In this document: positions 34,200 through 45,040 of the stretch, in pieces
How the letters are laid out: the number at the start of each line of letters is the position of its first letter
How positions within the stretch are numbered: position 1 is the first letter of the stretch
NCBI GenBank assembly: GCA_016748015.1
Contig: JAAOMT010000446.1
Location: 187,752 to 251,751, forward strand
DNA from: Geosiphon pyriformis
Lineage: Eukaryota > Glomeromycota > Glomeromycetes > Archaeosporales > Geosiphonaceae
Length of the DNA: 64,000 nt
Direction: 5' to 3'
Notes under the pieces: model-generated
Database searches by the model: none
The model's input: the letters and a program-made list of their open reading frames with translations, nothing else
What the model was told of the DNA's origin: nothing
Translations under genes and position numbers: made by a program

Positions 34200-36033
34200 T
34201 GTTAAATAACTGGGTTGAGTGTGGTAGTGGTTGGGTCTTGGTTGAGTGGTATTTTGAGGAACCAATTGGTTGTTCGAACTGATTCTACTGTTGTTTACTT
34301 GGTATCAGTTTTGTGGTGTAAATTGATTTTGTGTAATCAGTCTTCAAGCAGGTACTTGATAATGTTATGTGGATGGTTGTTGGTATTGCTGTTGGATTGG
34401 TTGTGGGGCGGGCTGATAATAGTTATTTTGGTATTAGGGTCTTGGTAAATAGTAAGCTGGTGGTGATGGTTGATAATAAGATTGCTGTGGTGGAGAGTAA
34501 CATTGATTACCCCTATTTTGTTGGTCTCGTTGCAGCTTTCTGCAATCTCTTTTCCAGTGGTCAGAGATTCTACAGTAATGGCAATTCTGGGACTGGTTAT
34601 TGAAAAGTGGTGCAAAGTTATTTTGATTTCGTCTTTGGAGTGGTTGATATTTTTGGGGTTGTTGTTGTTGTTGGTTGGTAAAATAGTTTTTGACCTTCTT
34701 TGTGAGTTGGTCAATTTTTTCTTCGGCTGCTGAGCTGGTTTCTCCAATTGCCAAATTTACAAGTTTTGTACAATTGGCTTCTTCCATGGCCATTTTGTAT
34801 CTTTTTGCATGCTGTATGACAGAGTTTAAATCTTCTGGTGTGTGTGGGCGAACTTTTTTAATTAGTTTATCTTTTAGACCAGCAATAAATTAATCCAAAA
34901 TTTGAGCATCGGAATAATAATTGTTTGTCTCGAGTTGGCAAATCCGTCTAAGAAGTTTGTTGAATTTCCCAATATAAGTCATAACGAATTCGGAGGGTTC
35001 TTGTTTGATATTTCGAAAACAATTGTGAAAAGTGATGGAGGTATTATTGTCGGTGAACTGTTCAAGGAAGGCTGCTTTGAAAGCATTCTAATCATTGAAT
35101 GGGGCAGCAAGGTTTTCAAACCATTCTTCTGCTGTTCCTTTGAGAAAGTAGGGAATTGTTCTTAACATTCTGGCAGCATTCTATTTATTTGCATCTCCAG
35201 CTTTAATAACTTGGTCAAGTCATTCTTGGGGACTGGTCTCAATATCTTTTCCATTGAATTCAAGAATTTTTGCAATGTATGTTGTCATTTCGTCTTCTTC
35301 ATTTTTACTGTCTATTGATTCTTCTTCAGTTATTTCAGAGTTGTTTTCTTCATTTGCTGCTGTCTCAGAGTGTTCACTTTGATTTTCAGCTAGAAAATCA
35401 AGAAGATTGGAACTAGTTTGAAGGGGTTTTTGTTGTCTGGTGGGACTTCTGAGTGATGTAAAATCTTCTGGTCTTGCAAATCAATTCAAGGGTGAATTAG
35501 GTGTTTGTGCTTGTGCAAGTGAAGCTGGAAAAGGTGTGATAGTAAGTAAAAGTTTTGAGCTGGTTCCTTGTTCAGGTGTTTGTAGATGTTTGAATAATAT
35601 TTTGGAAGTATTGGGTGTTGTGTGAACAGGTCAGTTATCTTTTTGTCTTTTGTTGCTACTGGTTTCAGGTTCAGATTCGAGTTCAAAGACAAATTGTGCG
35701 TTTGCAGGATATTTTTCTTCGCAAAATCAAATAATATTATAATCGAGTTCCTCAAAATAAGTAGCGCAAGCTTCAGCACTAATGTTTTCTGATTCAGTGT
35801 TAGAATAGTGTAGTATGTTCTCAAGAAAATCTCTTTTAACTATTGTAATGTTATAGTTCCCAAAGAGGTAGTTATTGATTTGATTTTCAATATATTGAAA
35901 AAGTGTTTTCTTGAAAGCTATAATTTCATCGCGTATTTCAAATTGTTGTTTGCAGTGTGTGTAAATTGATTGATAGTACTCTAAGATTGTGATGTCTGAG
36001 GCGGTTGCCACTTTGAATTTGTTGTTGTGTTAT
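34200..36033 (-). pseudogene. Gag of B, interrupted
   Basis: The long gag region opens without an ATG near the PBS. Its first open stretch (36011-35727) starts at a GTG and is a helical N-terminal domain (LEYYQSIYTHCKQQ). After low-complexity Ser/Thr/Pro sequence comes the capsid-like part (EWFENLAAPF, then FLEQFTDNNTSITF, then IGKFNKLLRRI). A zinc knuckle CHYCRISDHWKRDC (C-x2-C-x4-H-x4-C) follows at about 34520-34590, then a Gln/Pro/Tyr-rich tail. In-frame stops stand where X has Trp or Gln codons, e.g. TGA for TGG near 35226 and TAA for CAA near 34891. Confidence 0.8.
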
Positions 36034-36035
36034 TT

Positions 36036-36051
36036 CTGTAAGAGAGCACCA
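36036..36051 (-). other. Candidate primer-binding site of B
   Basis: Two bases inside the 5' LTR the coding strand reads TGGTGCTCTC, the TGG start expected for pairing with a tRNA CCA end. X has TGGTGCTCTCCCATGG at the same place. I cannot name the tRNA. Confidence 0.6.
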
Positions 36052-36053
36052 AA

Positions 36054-37036
36054 TGTTATCAGAAGTTTTTGGGTCTCTTTTCTGTAATGTTGTTGATACT
36101 TATTTGCTGTGAATTCACGTTTTCAGGAAGTAGTTGAACCTCCAATAACTGAATTTATCTTCAAATTATCTCCTATAATTTGAACTGCTGGGCTTATAAG
36201 TGGAATGGCCAATTCCGTGCCAGTTGCTTTATGTAGTTACGTTGTAGTAAACGTCAACTCTTTCCCAAGAATTGCTCGTCTGGAAGCTCACTAAAAATGT
36301 GTAGTTACTTTGCTGTGAAAGTCAACTCTTCTACAGGAATCTTGTTTGTAGGCTACCCTAATGATTGTAATAAGAAAAAAAAAGAAAAATAAAAGAAGTG
36401 TAAAAGAAATAAGATTTTATCAAGGGAAACGTTTTCTATCCAGGCCTGGAGTCTCTAACAGTTTACTGAAATTGGTAGCTAATCAATTTCAAAACATTAG
36501 TTGGGTTTTGAGAATTTTTCCAAGTGCAATAATTTAAAGAATTTGGTTTTTCGAATTATTTGATATTTATTTTTTTTTGTGTGTATAAAAATGGTTTTAA
36601 GAGATAAATCTAAAGTAAGATACATTTTCTCGAAGAGAGAAGCTCTTCTTTTATACAACTTGTCATAACACTATTCTATGAACTTGAACTTTGCTATTTT
36701 CTACAATTTCGCTGAACTAAAGATACATTTCGGCGAACTACAAGTTATTTCTGCGAACTATTAGATATTTCAGTGAACTATCAATTATTTCAGCAAATTT
36801 CTATAAATTTCGGCGAACTTTTGAATCTTACATAGTTTGGGGTTTTGCATGATTGATCATCATAATTAAGTTACATTTGTGTTGTGTACAAACTGGGTTA
36901 TTAATTAAATGATAATTTTGGACATTCTTTGTTAATGTAATAAGTAATAATTTGAAACAATAATATATGCTAATTAATGATAGGAATTATGAAATAGTTT
37001 CATGCTAAATAATATCTCTAATTTTGTCTGGTAACA
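36054..37036 (-). repeat. 5' LTR of B
   Basis: 983 bp, plus-strand ends TGTTATC and GGTAACA. It shares TTTTCTGTAATGTTG with the other B LTR. The TTCGGCGAA-like cluster is at about 36708-36835, here with several intact CGGCG cores. Confidence 0.93.
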
Positions 37037-37040
37037 ATGG

Positions 37041-37790
37041 ATGTTGTTTCAATTTCTTCCGTTGCTTTAAGTTCTCCAAATTCAATTTCATTCTCATCAT
37101 TTTCGCTGGGCAAGGGGATATTAAGAGCGTAGTATTCAGGACATCACTGTTCATTACAAAGCATAATGCATTCTTCACATAGCCTAATGTTCATTTGCTC
37201 TAATCGTTGAATTTGAGCTTCTTGGGTTGAGTAGGTGTGACTTACAATTTGGTAGTAGATTTCTACTTTGTCTTCATAATCAAATCCAGCTAATTCCATT
37301 GTGTATTCATATATTCTGCTTCCTTCATTTAATGAACATCTTCTTTGGTAGCTTTATTAATTAATGCCATTGCTAGGTCAAAAATCATCTTGGCATCATG
37401 GAGGTAGTGATAAAGTTTGTTGAGTGCACTGTTGTATACTGCATTAAAGGGTGTTCCTCTTTTTACTTTTTCTGAAATTGATAAAGCATATTGGCAGGTC
37501 TGATTACAGACTCTTCCTCTCATAGCTACATCAATCCAATAGCATTCTTCCGGTAGCATATCTCCACAAGTCAAACAAGGAATGTTGTCCTATTTTCCAC
37601 TTTTTTTTATTAGATGGCCCCATTGTTCTCTGTGGCAAGTCTTGCAGTAATAACAAGTATGATTTTCATATTCTTCTTCAGGTGAAATGCAGGCTCCCAT
37701 TGATGATAGTTTCTTGTAACAGTCTTTACATTTAAGGGGAATATAGGGGTGTTGTTTCTTTGGTTCAGGTTTTGAGTAAGGGATATTTTA
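37041..37790 (-). pseudogene. Cys-rich domain of X (upstream half of split polyprotein)
   Basis: The better-preserved copy of the domain between protease and dUTPase. CKDCYKK, MGAC, CYYCKTCHREQWGHL, CLTCGDMLPEEC and RVCNQTCQYALSISEK are in one frame apart from single stops (for example after KKSGK, a Trp codon in other copies). The helical block (GTPFNAVYNSALNKLYHYL) is open at 37329-37574. The 3' part ends at 37041 where element B inserted; its continuation is at 27164. Comparison with D (62931-63560) shows the Cys pattern and the block RxCxxTCQYxxxI are conserved, so this is a real domain and not a chance frame. Confidence 0.78.
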
Positions 37791-38400
37791 TCCAGAGGTT
37801 TCGGATTCAGAATGTGGGGTAAAATGTTCTTGTTCTGTTTTATCGGCCCAGTTAGACATTGATCTAAGAGCCATGAATGTTTCAATAAGGGGTTTTTCCT
37901 CTTCCAGTTCGAATTCAAAAGCCAGGGCTTTTTCAGAGCATTTGTTGAATATACCACAAGTGGCAGATACCCGGACGTGTTGTCTTTGGTAGAAGATTGT
38001 TAACTCTTGTGTTTTCCAATTCAGATTAGCATTGGCTTTTTGAAGCCAATCATTTCTGACGAGAGCTTGGTACTGAGGTGTGTTCATTACAAGAACTTTG
38101 ACTGGAATGGTGATTCTGTCAAGAGTAAACAAAAAATTGTCAATTTCTCTTACTGGGGTCTTTTTCATGCCATCGGCAGTGACGATTACTGTTTGAGCTG
38201 GTCGGTCAACATTTCTCTTTAATTGTTGCATTAACTAATAGGTGATAATGCTTCCAGCAGATCCACTGTCTAGGATCAAGCAAATTGTCTTTCCTTCGAC
38301 TTCTGCTTCAGTGTACATAGCCATGATTGCTTTTTGTTTATTGGTGGCTGCATTGCTAAGCAGGAATGGTGACTCATTTGCTTTGAACTCAAAAAAGAAT
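37791..38400 (-). pseudogene. Retropepsin of X
   Basis: Active-site loop LILDSGSAGSIITY (about 38235-38280), followed by a TAG where B has a Gln codon. The open stretch 37788-38231 then has VIVTADGM, VREIDNFLFTL, QALVRNDWLQKAN and an acidic tail. The catalytic Asp is intact, but the TAG splits the domain. Confidence 0.82.
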
Positions 38401-38559
38401 ATATCTGAAAGGTTAGCATTTTTAGCGATTCTGGCTGGTAAGATTGTGGTGAGAGTATAGGAAGGGTTTTGTTGTTGTGCTGCAGTTCTATCTTCTGAGG
38501 GTACAATATGGTAAAAATCCTGTTCTTTTGGCATTGTTAAATAACTGGGTTGAGTATGG

Positions 38560-40383
38560 TAGTGGTTGGGTCTTGGTTGAGTGGTATTTTGAGGAATCAA
38601 TTGGTTGTTCAAACTGATTCTACTGTTGTTTACTTGGTATCAGTTTTGTGGTGTAAATTGATTTTGTGTAATCAGTCTTCAAGCAGGTACTTGATAATGT
38701 TGTGTGGGTGGTTGTTGGTATTGCTGTTGGATTGATTGTGGGGCGGGCTGATAATAGTTATTTTGGTATTGGGGTCTTGGTAAATAGTAAGCTGGTGGTG
38801 ATGGTTGATAATAAGATTGCTGTGGTGGAGAGTAACATTGATTACCCCTATTTTGTTGGTCTCGTTGCAGCTTTCTACAATCTCTTTTTCAGTGGCCAGA
38901 GATTCCACAGTAATGGCAATTCTGGGACTGGTTATTGGAAAGTGGTGCAAAGTTATTTTGATTTCGTCTTTGGGGTGGTTGATATCTTTGGGGTTGTTGT
39001 TGTTGTTGGTTGGTAAAATAGTTTTCGACCTTCTTTGTAAGTTGGTCAATTTTTTCCTCGGCTGCTGAACTGGTTTCTCCAATTGCCAAATTTACAAGTT
39101 TTGTACAATTGGCTTCTTCCATGGCCATTTTGTATCTTTTCGCATGCTGTATGGCCGAGTTTAAATCTTCTGGTGCGTGTGGGCAAACCTTTTTAATTAG
39201 TTTATCTTTTAGACCAGCAATAAATTGATCCAAAATTTGAGCATCAGAATAATAATTGTTTGTTTCGAGTTGGCAAATCCGTCTGAGAAGTTTGTTGAAT
39301 TTCCCAATATAAGTCATAACAGATTCGGAGGGTTCTTGTTTGATATTTCGAAAACGATTGTGAAAAGTGATGGAGGTATTATTGTCAGTGAACTGTTCAA
39401 GGAAGGCTGCTTTGAAAGCATTCCAATCATTAAATGGGGCAGCAAGGTTTTCAAACCATTTTCCTGCTGTTCCTTTGAGAAAGTAGGGAATTGTTTTTAA
39501 CATTCTGGCAGCATTCCATCCATTTGCATCTCCAGCTTTAGTAACTTGGTCAAGCCATTCTTGGGGACTGGTTTCAATGTCTTTTCCATTAAATTCAGAA
39601 ATTTTTGCGATGTATGTTGTCATTTCGTCTTCGTCATTTTCATTGTCTATTGATTCTTCTTCAGATATTTCAGGTTCGTTTTCTTTGTTTGCTGCTGTCT
39701 CAGAGTGTTCACTTTGATTTTCAGCTAAAAAGTCAAGGAGATTGGAACTAGTTTGAAGAGGTTCTTGTTGTCTGATGGGACTTCTAAGTGATGTAAAATC
39801 TTCTGGCCTTGCCAATCAATTCAAAGGTAAATTAGGCATTTGTGCTTGTGCAAGTAAAGCTGAAAAAGGTGTGATAGTAAGTGGAAGTTTTGAACTGGTT
39901 TCTTGTTCAGGTGTTTGTAAATTGTTGGCAGTTGTTTTTGGTGTCTTTGGAGTATTTGGGGTAATATTTGAGTGTTGTTTCAGTTTTTGTTTGCCTTTGT
40001 TGCTTGTTTCTGTTTCTGATTCAAAGTCAATAGATTATTTAGACTGCACTGGATATGTTTTTTCACAGTATTTGATAATGTTAAAATTAAGTTCGTGAAA
40101 GTAAGTAGCAAGTGTTTCGCTGTTAAGGTCTTCAGTTCCCAACTGTAAATAATGTGCTAGATTATTGTAAAGGTTGCTTTTGACTTCTGAGATATTGTAA
40201 TTTTCAAAAAGATAATTGTTGATGCAGTTTTCAATGTATTGGTATACTGATTTCTTGACAACTTCAATTCCGTCTGGAATGTTGAATCTTTGCTTGCAGT
40301 GGGTATAAATTGATTGGTAATACTCTAGAGTTGATGTGTCTGATGTGGTTGCCACTTTGAATTTTGTTGTTGCTGTGTTATTT
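38560..40383 (-). pseudogene. Gag of X, mostly open
   Basis: The capsid-containing stretch 38889-39815 is open for over 300 codons, the longest gag run in the window: an acidic N-terminal part, then EWLDQV, GKWFENLAAPF and FLEQFTDNNTSITF, ending at the knuckle CHYCGISGH, where a TGA replaces the Trp codon found in B (CHYC...HWKRDC). A separate N-terminal open stretch (40035-40400) has LEYYQSIYTHCKQRF. The open runs start at TTG and no good ATG is visible. The Gln/Pro/Tyr-rich tail follows to about 38560. Confidence 0.8.
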
Positions 40384-40399
40384 CCATGGGAGAGCACCA
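40384..40399 (-). other. Candidate primer-binding site of X
   Basis: The coding strand reads TGGTGCTCTCCCATGG, two bases inside the 5' LTR. It starts with the TGG expected for a tRNA 3' CCA. Confidence 0.62.
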
Positions 40400-40401
40400 A
40401 A

Positions 40402-41374
40402 TGTTACCAGTGGTTTTTGGTCTCTTTTTTTAAATGTTATTAATGTTGATTTGTTGTGAATTCACATTTCCAGGAAATAGTTGAACCTCCAGTAACTGAA
40501 TTTATCTTCAAATTATCTCCTATAATTTGAACTTGCTGGGCTTATGAGTAGAATGGCCAATTCCGTGCCAGTTGTTTTATATAGTTACATTGTAGTAAAT
40601 GTCAACTCTTTCCCAGGAATTGCTTGTCTAGAAGCTCACTAAAAATGTGTAGTTACTTTGCTGTGAAAGTCAACTCTTCTACAGGAATCTTGTCTGTAGG
40701 CTACCCTAATGATTGTAATAAGAAAAGAAAAGAAAAATAAAAAAAATAGAATTTTATCAAGGAAAACGTTTTTCTATTCAAGCTTGGAGTCACTAACAGT
40801 TTACTGAAATTGGTAGCTAATCAATTTCGAAATGTAAGTTGGATTTTTGGGGGTTTTTCTAAGTACAATAATTAAAGAATTTGGTTTTTCGAATTATTTG
40901 ATATTTATTTCTTTTTGTGTGTATAGGAATGGTTTTAAGAGATAAATCTAAAGTAAGATACATTTTCTTGAAGAGAGATGCTCTTCTTTTATACAACTTG
41001 TCGTAACACTATTCTATGAACTTGAACTTTGCTATTTTCTATAATTTTACTGAACTAAAGATACATTTCGGCAAATTACAAGTTATTTTTGCAAACTATT
41101 AGATATTTTAATAAACTATCAATTATTTTGGCGAATTTCTACAAATTTTGGCAAACTTTTGAATGTTACATAGTTCGGGGTATTGCATGATTTGATCATC
41201 ACAATTAGGTTACATTTGTGTTGTGTACAAATTGGGTTATTAATTAAATGATAAATTTCGGACATTTTGCTAATGTAATAAGTAATAATTTGAAATAATA
41301 ATATATGCTAATTAATGATAGGATTTATAAGATAATTTTATGCTAAATAATATCTCTAATTTCGTCTGATAACA
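40402..41374 (-). repeat. 5' LTR of X
   Basis: 973 bp, plus-strand TGTTACCAGTGG to GATAACA, followed by target duplication CTGC at 41375-41378. It shares X-specific variants with 21653-22635. The repeat cluster at about 41040-41165 is more decayed than in B. Confidence 0.93.
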
Positions 41375-41968
41375 CTGCTGAGAAATGAATGTCAATATCT
41401 GGTCTTATGTGTTCATTTATATCTGCTGTTTTACATTTGCTTTCATTGTGTTCTTTAGATATGGGTCTCTATACGGCAGTTTGCAAGGGTTTTGTGATGA
41501 GAAATTGGTATGCTGAAGCTGTTTTAGTTTTGTAGGGGCAGAAAAAGGCTACTCTAGCCCTTGTAAAATACATCAGATTTGTGGTGGAATTGCATTGCAC
41601 TAAAGTATAAACTGGTAGAACCAAACATAAAGTAAATATGGAAAAGGCTAGCTTGGTTGGAGATAATAGTCTGGTTTTTGGTTTGTCTGGCTATGTAGTT
41701 TTTAGGTTGTCAACTGGTATTGTCTATATGCTTGGTATTATAAAATCTTTTGCTGTTAAGTTTGATAGGTGCAAATTGTGTCATTTTTTCTTTGATTTGG
41801 ATGGTAATACTTATGTTAATATAGGTGTGTAGTGTTGTCTTGTCTGGCCTGAGTGGCTGATCACATGTAATCTGTGCATAAGCTGCATTTAGTTGGTTCC
41901 ACTTAGTTTGGTTCTATGTACTAAATAGCAGTTAGGCTTTACTTATTAAATCTGTAATAAAAAAAAAA
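41375..41968 (+). pseudogene. LINE L1, 3' end: ORF2 C-terminus, 3' UTR and A-tail
   Basis: The continuation of the L1 fragment that X split. It translates with two stops into a block parallel to L2 at 50890-51240: RNWYAEAV against RDWFIETV, VELHCTKV against MELHHSKV, KASLVGDNSLVFGL against KAGLVEDSSVISGL, and FAVKFDRCK against FVVNFGYQK. The coding end is TAG near 41830. The 3' UTR matches L2's (GAGTGGCT, CACATGTA, TTTAGTTTGGTT, ATGTACTA) and ends in an A-run at 41959-41968, as expected for target-primed insertion. Confidence 0.82.
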
Positions 41969-42536
41969 TTTTAAAGTTAATTGGCCAGTTTTATATTAGA
42001 AATAAGTTCTAAATTAAGATAAAAATAACTTTAGTCTTTTAATACATGATTTTTTATTAAACATATATATATACTTTTCTCTAAAAACAAACTGGTTATT
42101 TTTTTTTGCTTTGTGTTTACACTAAATATTAATCTTAATATAATATATAATATATAGAATATTATATTTAAAATTACCAATATACTATTAACTACAGTAT
42201 TAATTAATACATTCAAGTAAATATTACTTAAAATAATTTAAAGAATTATACTTTGCATAATCTGTTGTCTTTAACATTTTAGAATCTATAATTTATATCT
42301 GGTACACAAAAATTTCATGTTTATATTTATAATATACAAGTTTTTTTTGTAATTTAAATACTGTTTAAAAGAAAAAAACTTCTTGTTGTACAAGAATAAA
42401 AGCAGTTACACCAAAAATTTTGATGTGTTTTCATACTATAATATACAGATGACATGTGTCAAATTCAAAAACCATATAATGTAATATATGTAATTTATTT
42501 TTAATTAATATTACATAATTTAAAAAAATTGAAATA
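41969..42536. other. AT-rich spacer, nothing recognised
   Basis: AT-rich DNA between the L1 tail and the hairpin pair. A short alternating AT tract occurs near 42063-42071. No gene or repeat boundary is seen. Confidence 0.4.
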
Positions 42537-42590
42537 TCGATTACTGCGCCATATGGCACGTGTAATACGTGCATATGGCGCAGTAATCGA
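42537..42590. repeat. Near-perfect GC-rich palindrome (hairpin 1)
   Basis: The arms TCGATTACTGCGCCATATG and CATATGGCGCAGTAATCGA are exact reverse complements (19 bp). They continue inward as GCACGT / ACGTGC with a single missing base, around a GTAAT loop. The arms are rich in CpG and GC inside DNA that is otherwise almost all A/T. Confidence 0.95.
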
Positions 42591-42637
42591 CGAAAAATAA
42601 TGTCACGTGTTACAATATTAAATCACGTGCTTTTTCG
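42591..42637. repeat. Second inverted repeat directly abutting hairpin 1 (hairpin 2)
   Basis: CGAAAAA...CACGTG pairs with CACGTG-CTTTTTCG, imperfectly, around an AT loop. Together with hairpin 1 it makes a double-hairpin unit of about 100 bp containing several CACGTG-type sites. Confidence 0.75.
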
Positions 42638-43689
42638 AGGTTGTTACAAATTTTTTTTTGTAATAAATTGTTATAAATCTATTAATTTTTTATTTAAACT
42701 ATTTTTACTAAAGCTATATATTATCTTTTATTATATAAAATTAAGCTTTTTAATTAGTTTTAAATTAAAAACAAAATTTAAATAATATTAAATTTTATTA
42801 ATAATTACAGTCTAATTAAGCTTTTTGTTTATATATTTGCAAATTTTTATATAATAAAATAAAAATTAATTGATTTTTTTCAAGTTTAAAAAAAATTGTT
42901 TTAAATTTTATAAATTACTTTTTGGTTAATATTATTTATATAAAAAATTTAAAATTACAAGAAACAATATTAAATTGTATTTTTTTAAATATAATAAAAA
43001 TACTTTAATTTTTGATATTTTAGACAAATTTAATTTTAAAAAATCAGTTATATGTTTAAAAAACTTGTTATAATGTTAATAAAACAATTAAAAAATAAAA
43101 AAAAAGTATTTATAGTTAGATTTTATTAAAAAACCATTAATATTTAGACTTTAAAAATTTTATTTATTTTGATTTAATAAATATTTAATTATTTTAATTT
43201 AATTAATAAGTTTAATAAATTGTTTTTAATAGTTTTGTTTAATTTTGTAGTAATAATTTATAATTTGGCTAATAAATTATCAAGATTAGAAATAAATTGG
43301 TTTTATTAATATTAATAATTTTATAAAAAATTTGAATTTATAATTTATATAAAATAAAATGATTGTTTTTTTTGAAAATATTAATTTTGAAATAAATATA
43401 AAAATATGTGATATAATATTATTAAATTAACTAAGAAAATAAATATATATTATATTATTATTATAGAACTATTTCTCTTTTTTTTAATAAAATATACAAT
43501 TAAATATTCTTTAATAATATTATTTATATTATAATAAAACAAGTAAAAATCTTTCTCTTATTAATTCTCTGACTATGATGAGAGCAAAAATTTATTGAAG
43601 ATTTAACAACATCTTTTTTTCTCCTCTTTTTTATTTTTTCATAGTTATTTCTTCTAATACATCTGTTTTTATTGTCATAAAATCAGTAG
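42638..43689. other. AT desert before LINE L2
   Basis: Almost pure A/T to about 43.55 kb, then a transition with CTCTTATTAATTCTCTGAC and T/C-rich runs (about 43600-43650) that may be the 5' UTR or promoter of L2. No gene seen. Confidence 0.45.
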
Positions 43690-45040
43690 ACTCTTCTGTT
43701 GATGGCTCTAATTTGGATTTGGCTGGTTTGAGAACCTGCTTTAATACCAAGAAGAAGTGTATGGAGAGTATCTACTCTTATGGTGTATTGTATAAGAAGC
43801 CAAAAAAACCTGATGCTAATAGTGTTTTGGTTGATTCATCTATTGGTCCTTTAGCCTTGGAAGATATTAGTAGTTCTGACAATAAGCTTGTAGTATCCTG
43901 AAGAAATAAAGTTGGCAGTATTACTAGCAGTGTGAGTGGTCTTTTAAATGTTGAGAATATGGTGAACATGGTTGCTAAGGAAACAAACAATGCTGAATTA
44001 GGTGGAAATAACAATATAAATGATACTATGCCAAGAAAAACATGCACCTGAACATATGTGCTAAGCAGCTTTCTGAAAGCACCAACATTTGACATTATGA
44101 GTAATGATGAGAACATGCTAAGTTTTCTATCTTTAAAGTTTAATGGTTTCAATCAACTGTTATCTGTTAAGTCACATGTCTTGGAAAGACAAAGCTTTGA
44201 ATCAGTTAAATTATTTGCTCTGAACATAAAATTGACTGTTGTGCCTGGAAAAATTAATAGTGATAAGTTAATTTCAATCAAAAATTTTTTTATCAAATTA
44301 ATGGTTTTAGAGAAGCTTTTACTTCCATAAAATTCTCAGGAATTATTAGATTCTTCTTTACATTTGAATTGACTCTGAATAAAGCTAGAGAATTGGCAAT
44401 TTGTAAGAAAATTATGGTAAACAATAATGTTAAAAGAGTAAGCAGTCATTCAAATTGAGAAATAATTGTTAAGGAAATTCTAGTTAATCTTTTCAAATCG
44501 GCTGTAGAATCTGTTTTTTCTAAATTTGATAAGGTAACATCAGTTAAAATGTAATTAATTGGTCTGTGACAAAAAGCTTTGGTAGAATTTGAATCTTCTG
44601 AAGTAGCCAGTCTGGTTGTATCTAAGTGGTTTGTTTTTATAGATAAAGATTCAGTTCATGTAGTGCTGACTATTGGTAATAAACAATTGTGGATATCTAG
44701 AAATCAATATTGAGTTTTATTTTACACTTTTCTAGTCAAAACTACTGTCTATAATCTTTCTAATCTATTGGATATATATAATAGAAAAACTTGTTTTATT
44801 GGACAAAATCCAAATTCATATGTGCATAATAAATGCACAATAGTTTGTTTTGGAAATGAAACATCCAAATTGGCTGCTGTTAGTTCTGTTCTTGTTTTTA
44901 AAAATGTGAATTTGTGATAGACTGGTCTTTTTTTGGCTTGCTATGCATTGTGTAAACAGTTTGGTCATATCTCTGATGTGTGTTTAGTGAGTAGAAATTC
45001 TGATGGTCATGAAAAATAAATGGTAACAAATCAGGATTGG
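43690..45040 (+). pseudogene. LINE L2 ORF1, first part (up to zinc knuckle)
   Basis: Near-complete LINE copy, ORF1 beginning around DLAGLRTC and KKPKKPDANSVLVDSS. Single stops interrupt it at about 43899, 44049, 44328 and later, mostly TGA. It ends in a zinc-knuckle-like CYALCKQFGHISDVC near 44938-44985, typical of nucleic-acid-binding ORF1 proteins. ORF1 is then split by a solo LTR at 45041. Confidence 0.72.

Larger units (their letters stand above)
27169..37036 (-). mobile_element. Ty3/gypsy-type LTR retrotransposon B, nested inside X
   Basis: A 9868-bp complete-structure element with LTRs 27169-28157 (3') and 36054-37036 (5'). Both LTRs carry the variant TTTTCTGTAATGTT that the X LTRs lack. 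Flanks ATGA (27165-27168) and ATGG (37037-37040) are a 4-bp target duplication differing by one G/A transition. Joining the flanks restores X exactly as it reads in the uninterrupted B copy (about 32695-32705). Coding order on the minus strand is gag, retropepsin, Cys-rich domain, dUTPase, linker, RT, RNase H, integrase, ORF3. Gag and pol contain many stops and at least one frameshift; ORF3 is open. Confidence 0.95.
21653..41374 (-). mobile_element. Ty3/gypsy-type LTR retrotransposon X (split by element B)
   Basis: X has LTRs at 21653-22635 (3') and 40402-41374 (5'). Both share diagnostic variants absent from B, for example the run TTTTTTTAAATGTT and the form GTTTTTCTATTCA. It is flanked by a perfect 4-bp duplication CTGC (21649-21652 and 41375-41378) inside LINE L1. 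Without B and one TSD copy X is about 9.85 kb, almost the same as B (9.87 kb). Order on the minus strand: LTR, PBS, gag, retropepsin, Cys-rich domain (interrupted at 37041 by B), dUTPase, linker, RT, RNase H, integrase, ORF3, PPT, LTR. Gag and pol carry many stops, so it is not autonomous. Confidence 0.93.

Noticed and set aside
22604-40400. Plus-strand open frames throughout the X/B block (for example 34215-34448, 34470-34733, 38805-39068)
   Set aside because: They are shadows of the minus-strand Gln/Pro/Tyr-rich gag and pol. They lack starts and contain no recognisable domains.
21653-41374. Tandem array of three elements sharing LTRs (LTR-pol-LTR-full-LTR-gag-LTR)
   Set aside because: The pol-only and gag-only parts are complementary halves of one element. 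LTR variants pair outer with outer and inner with inner, and target duplications exist only around the nested units.
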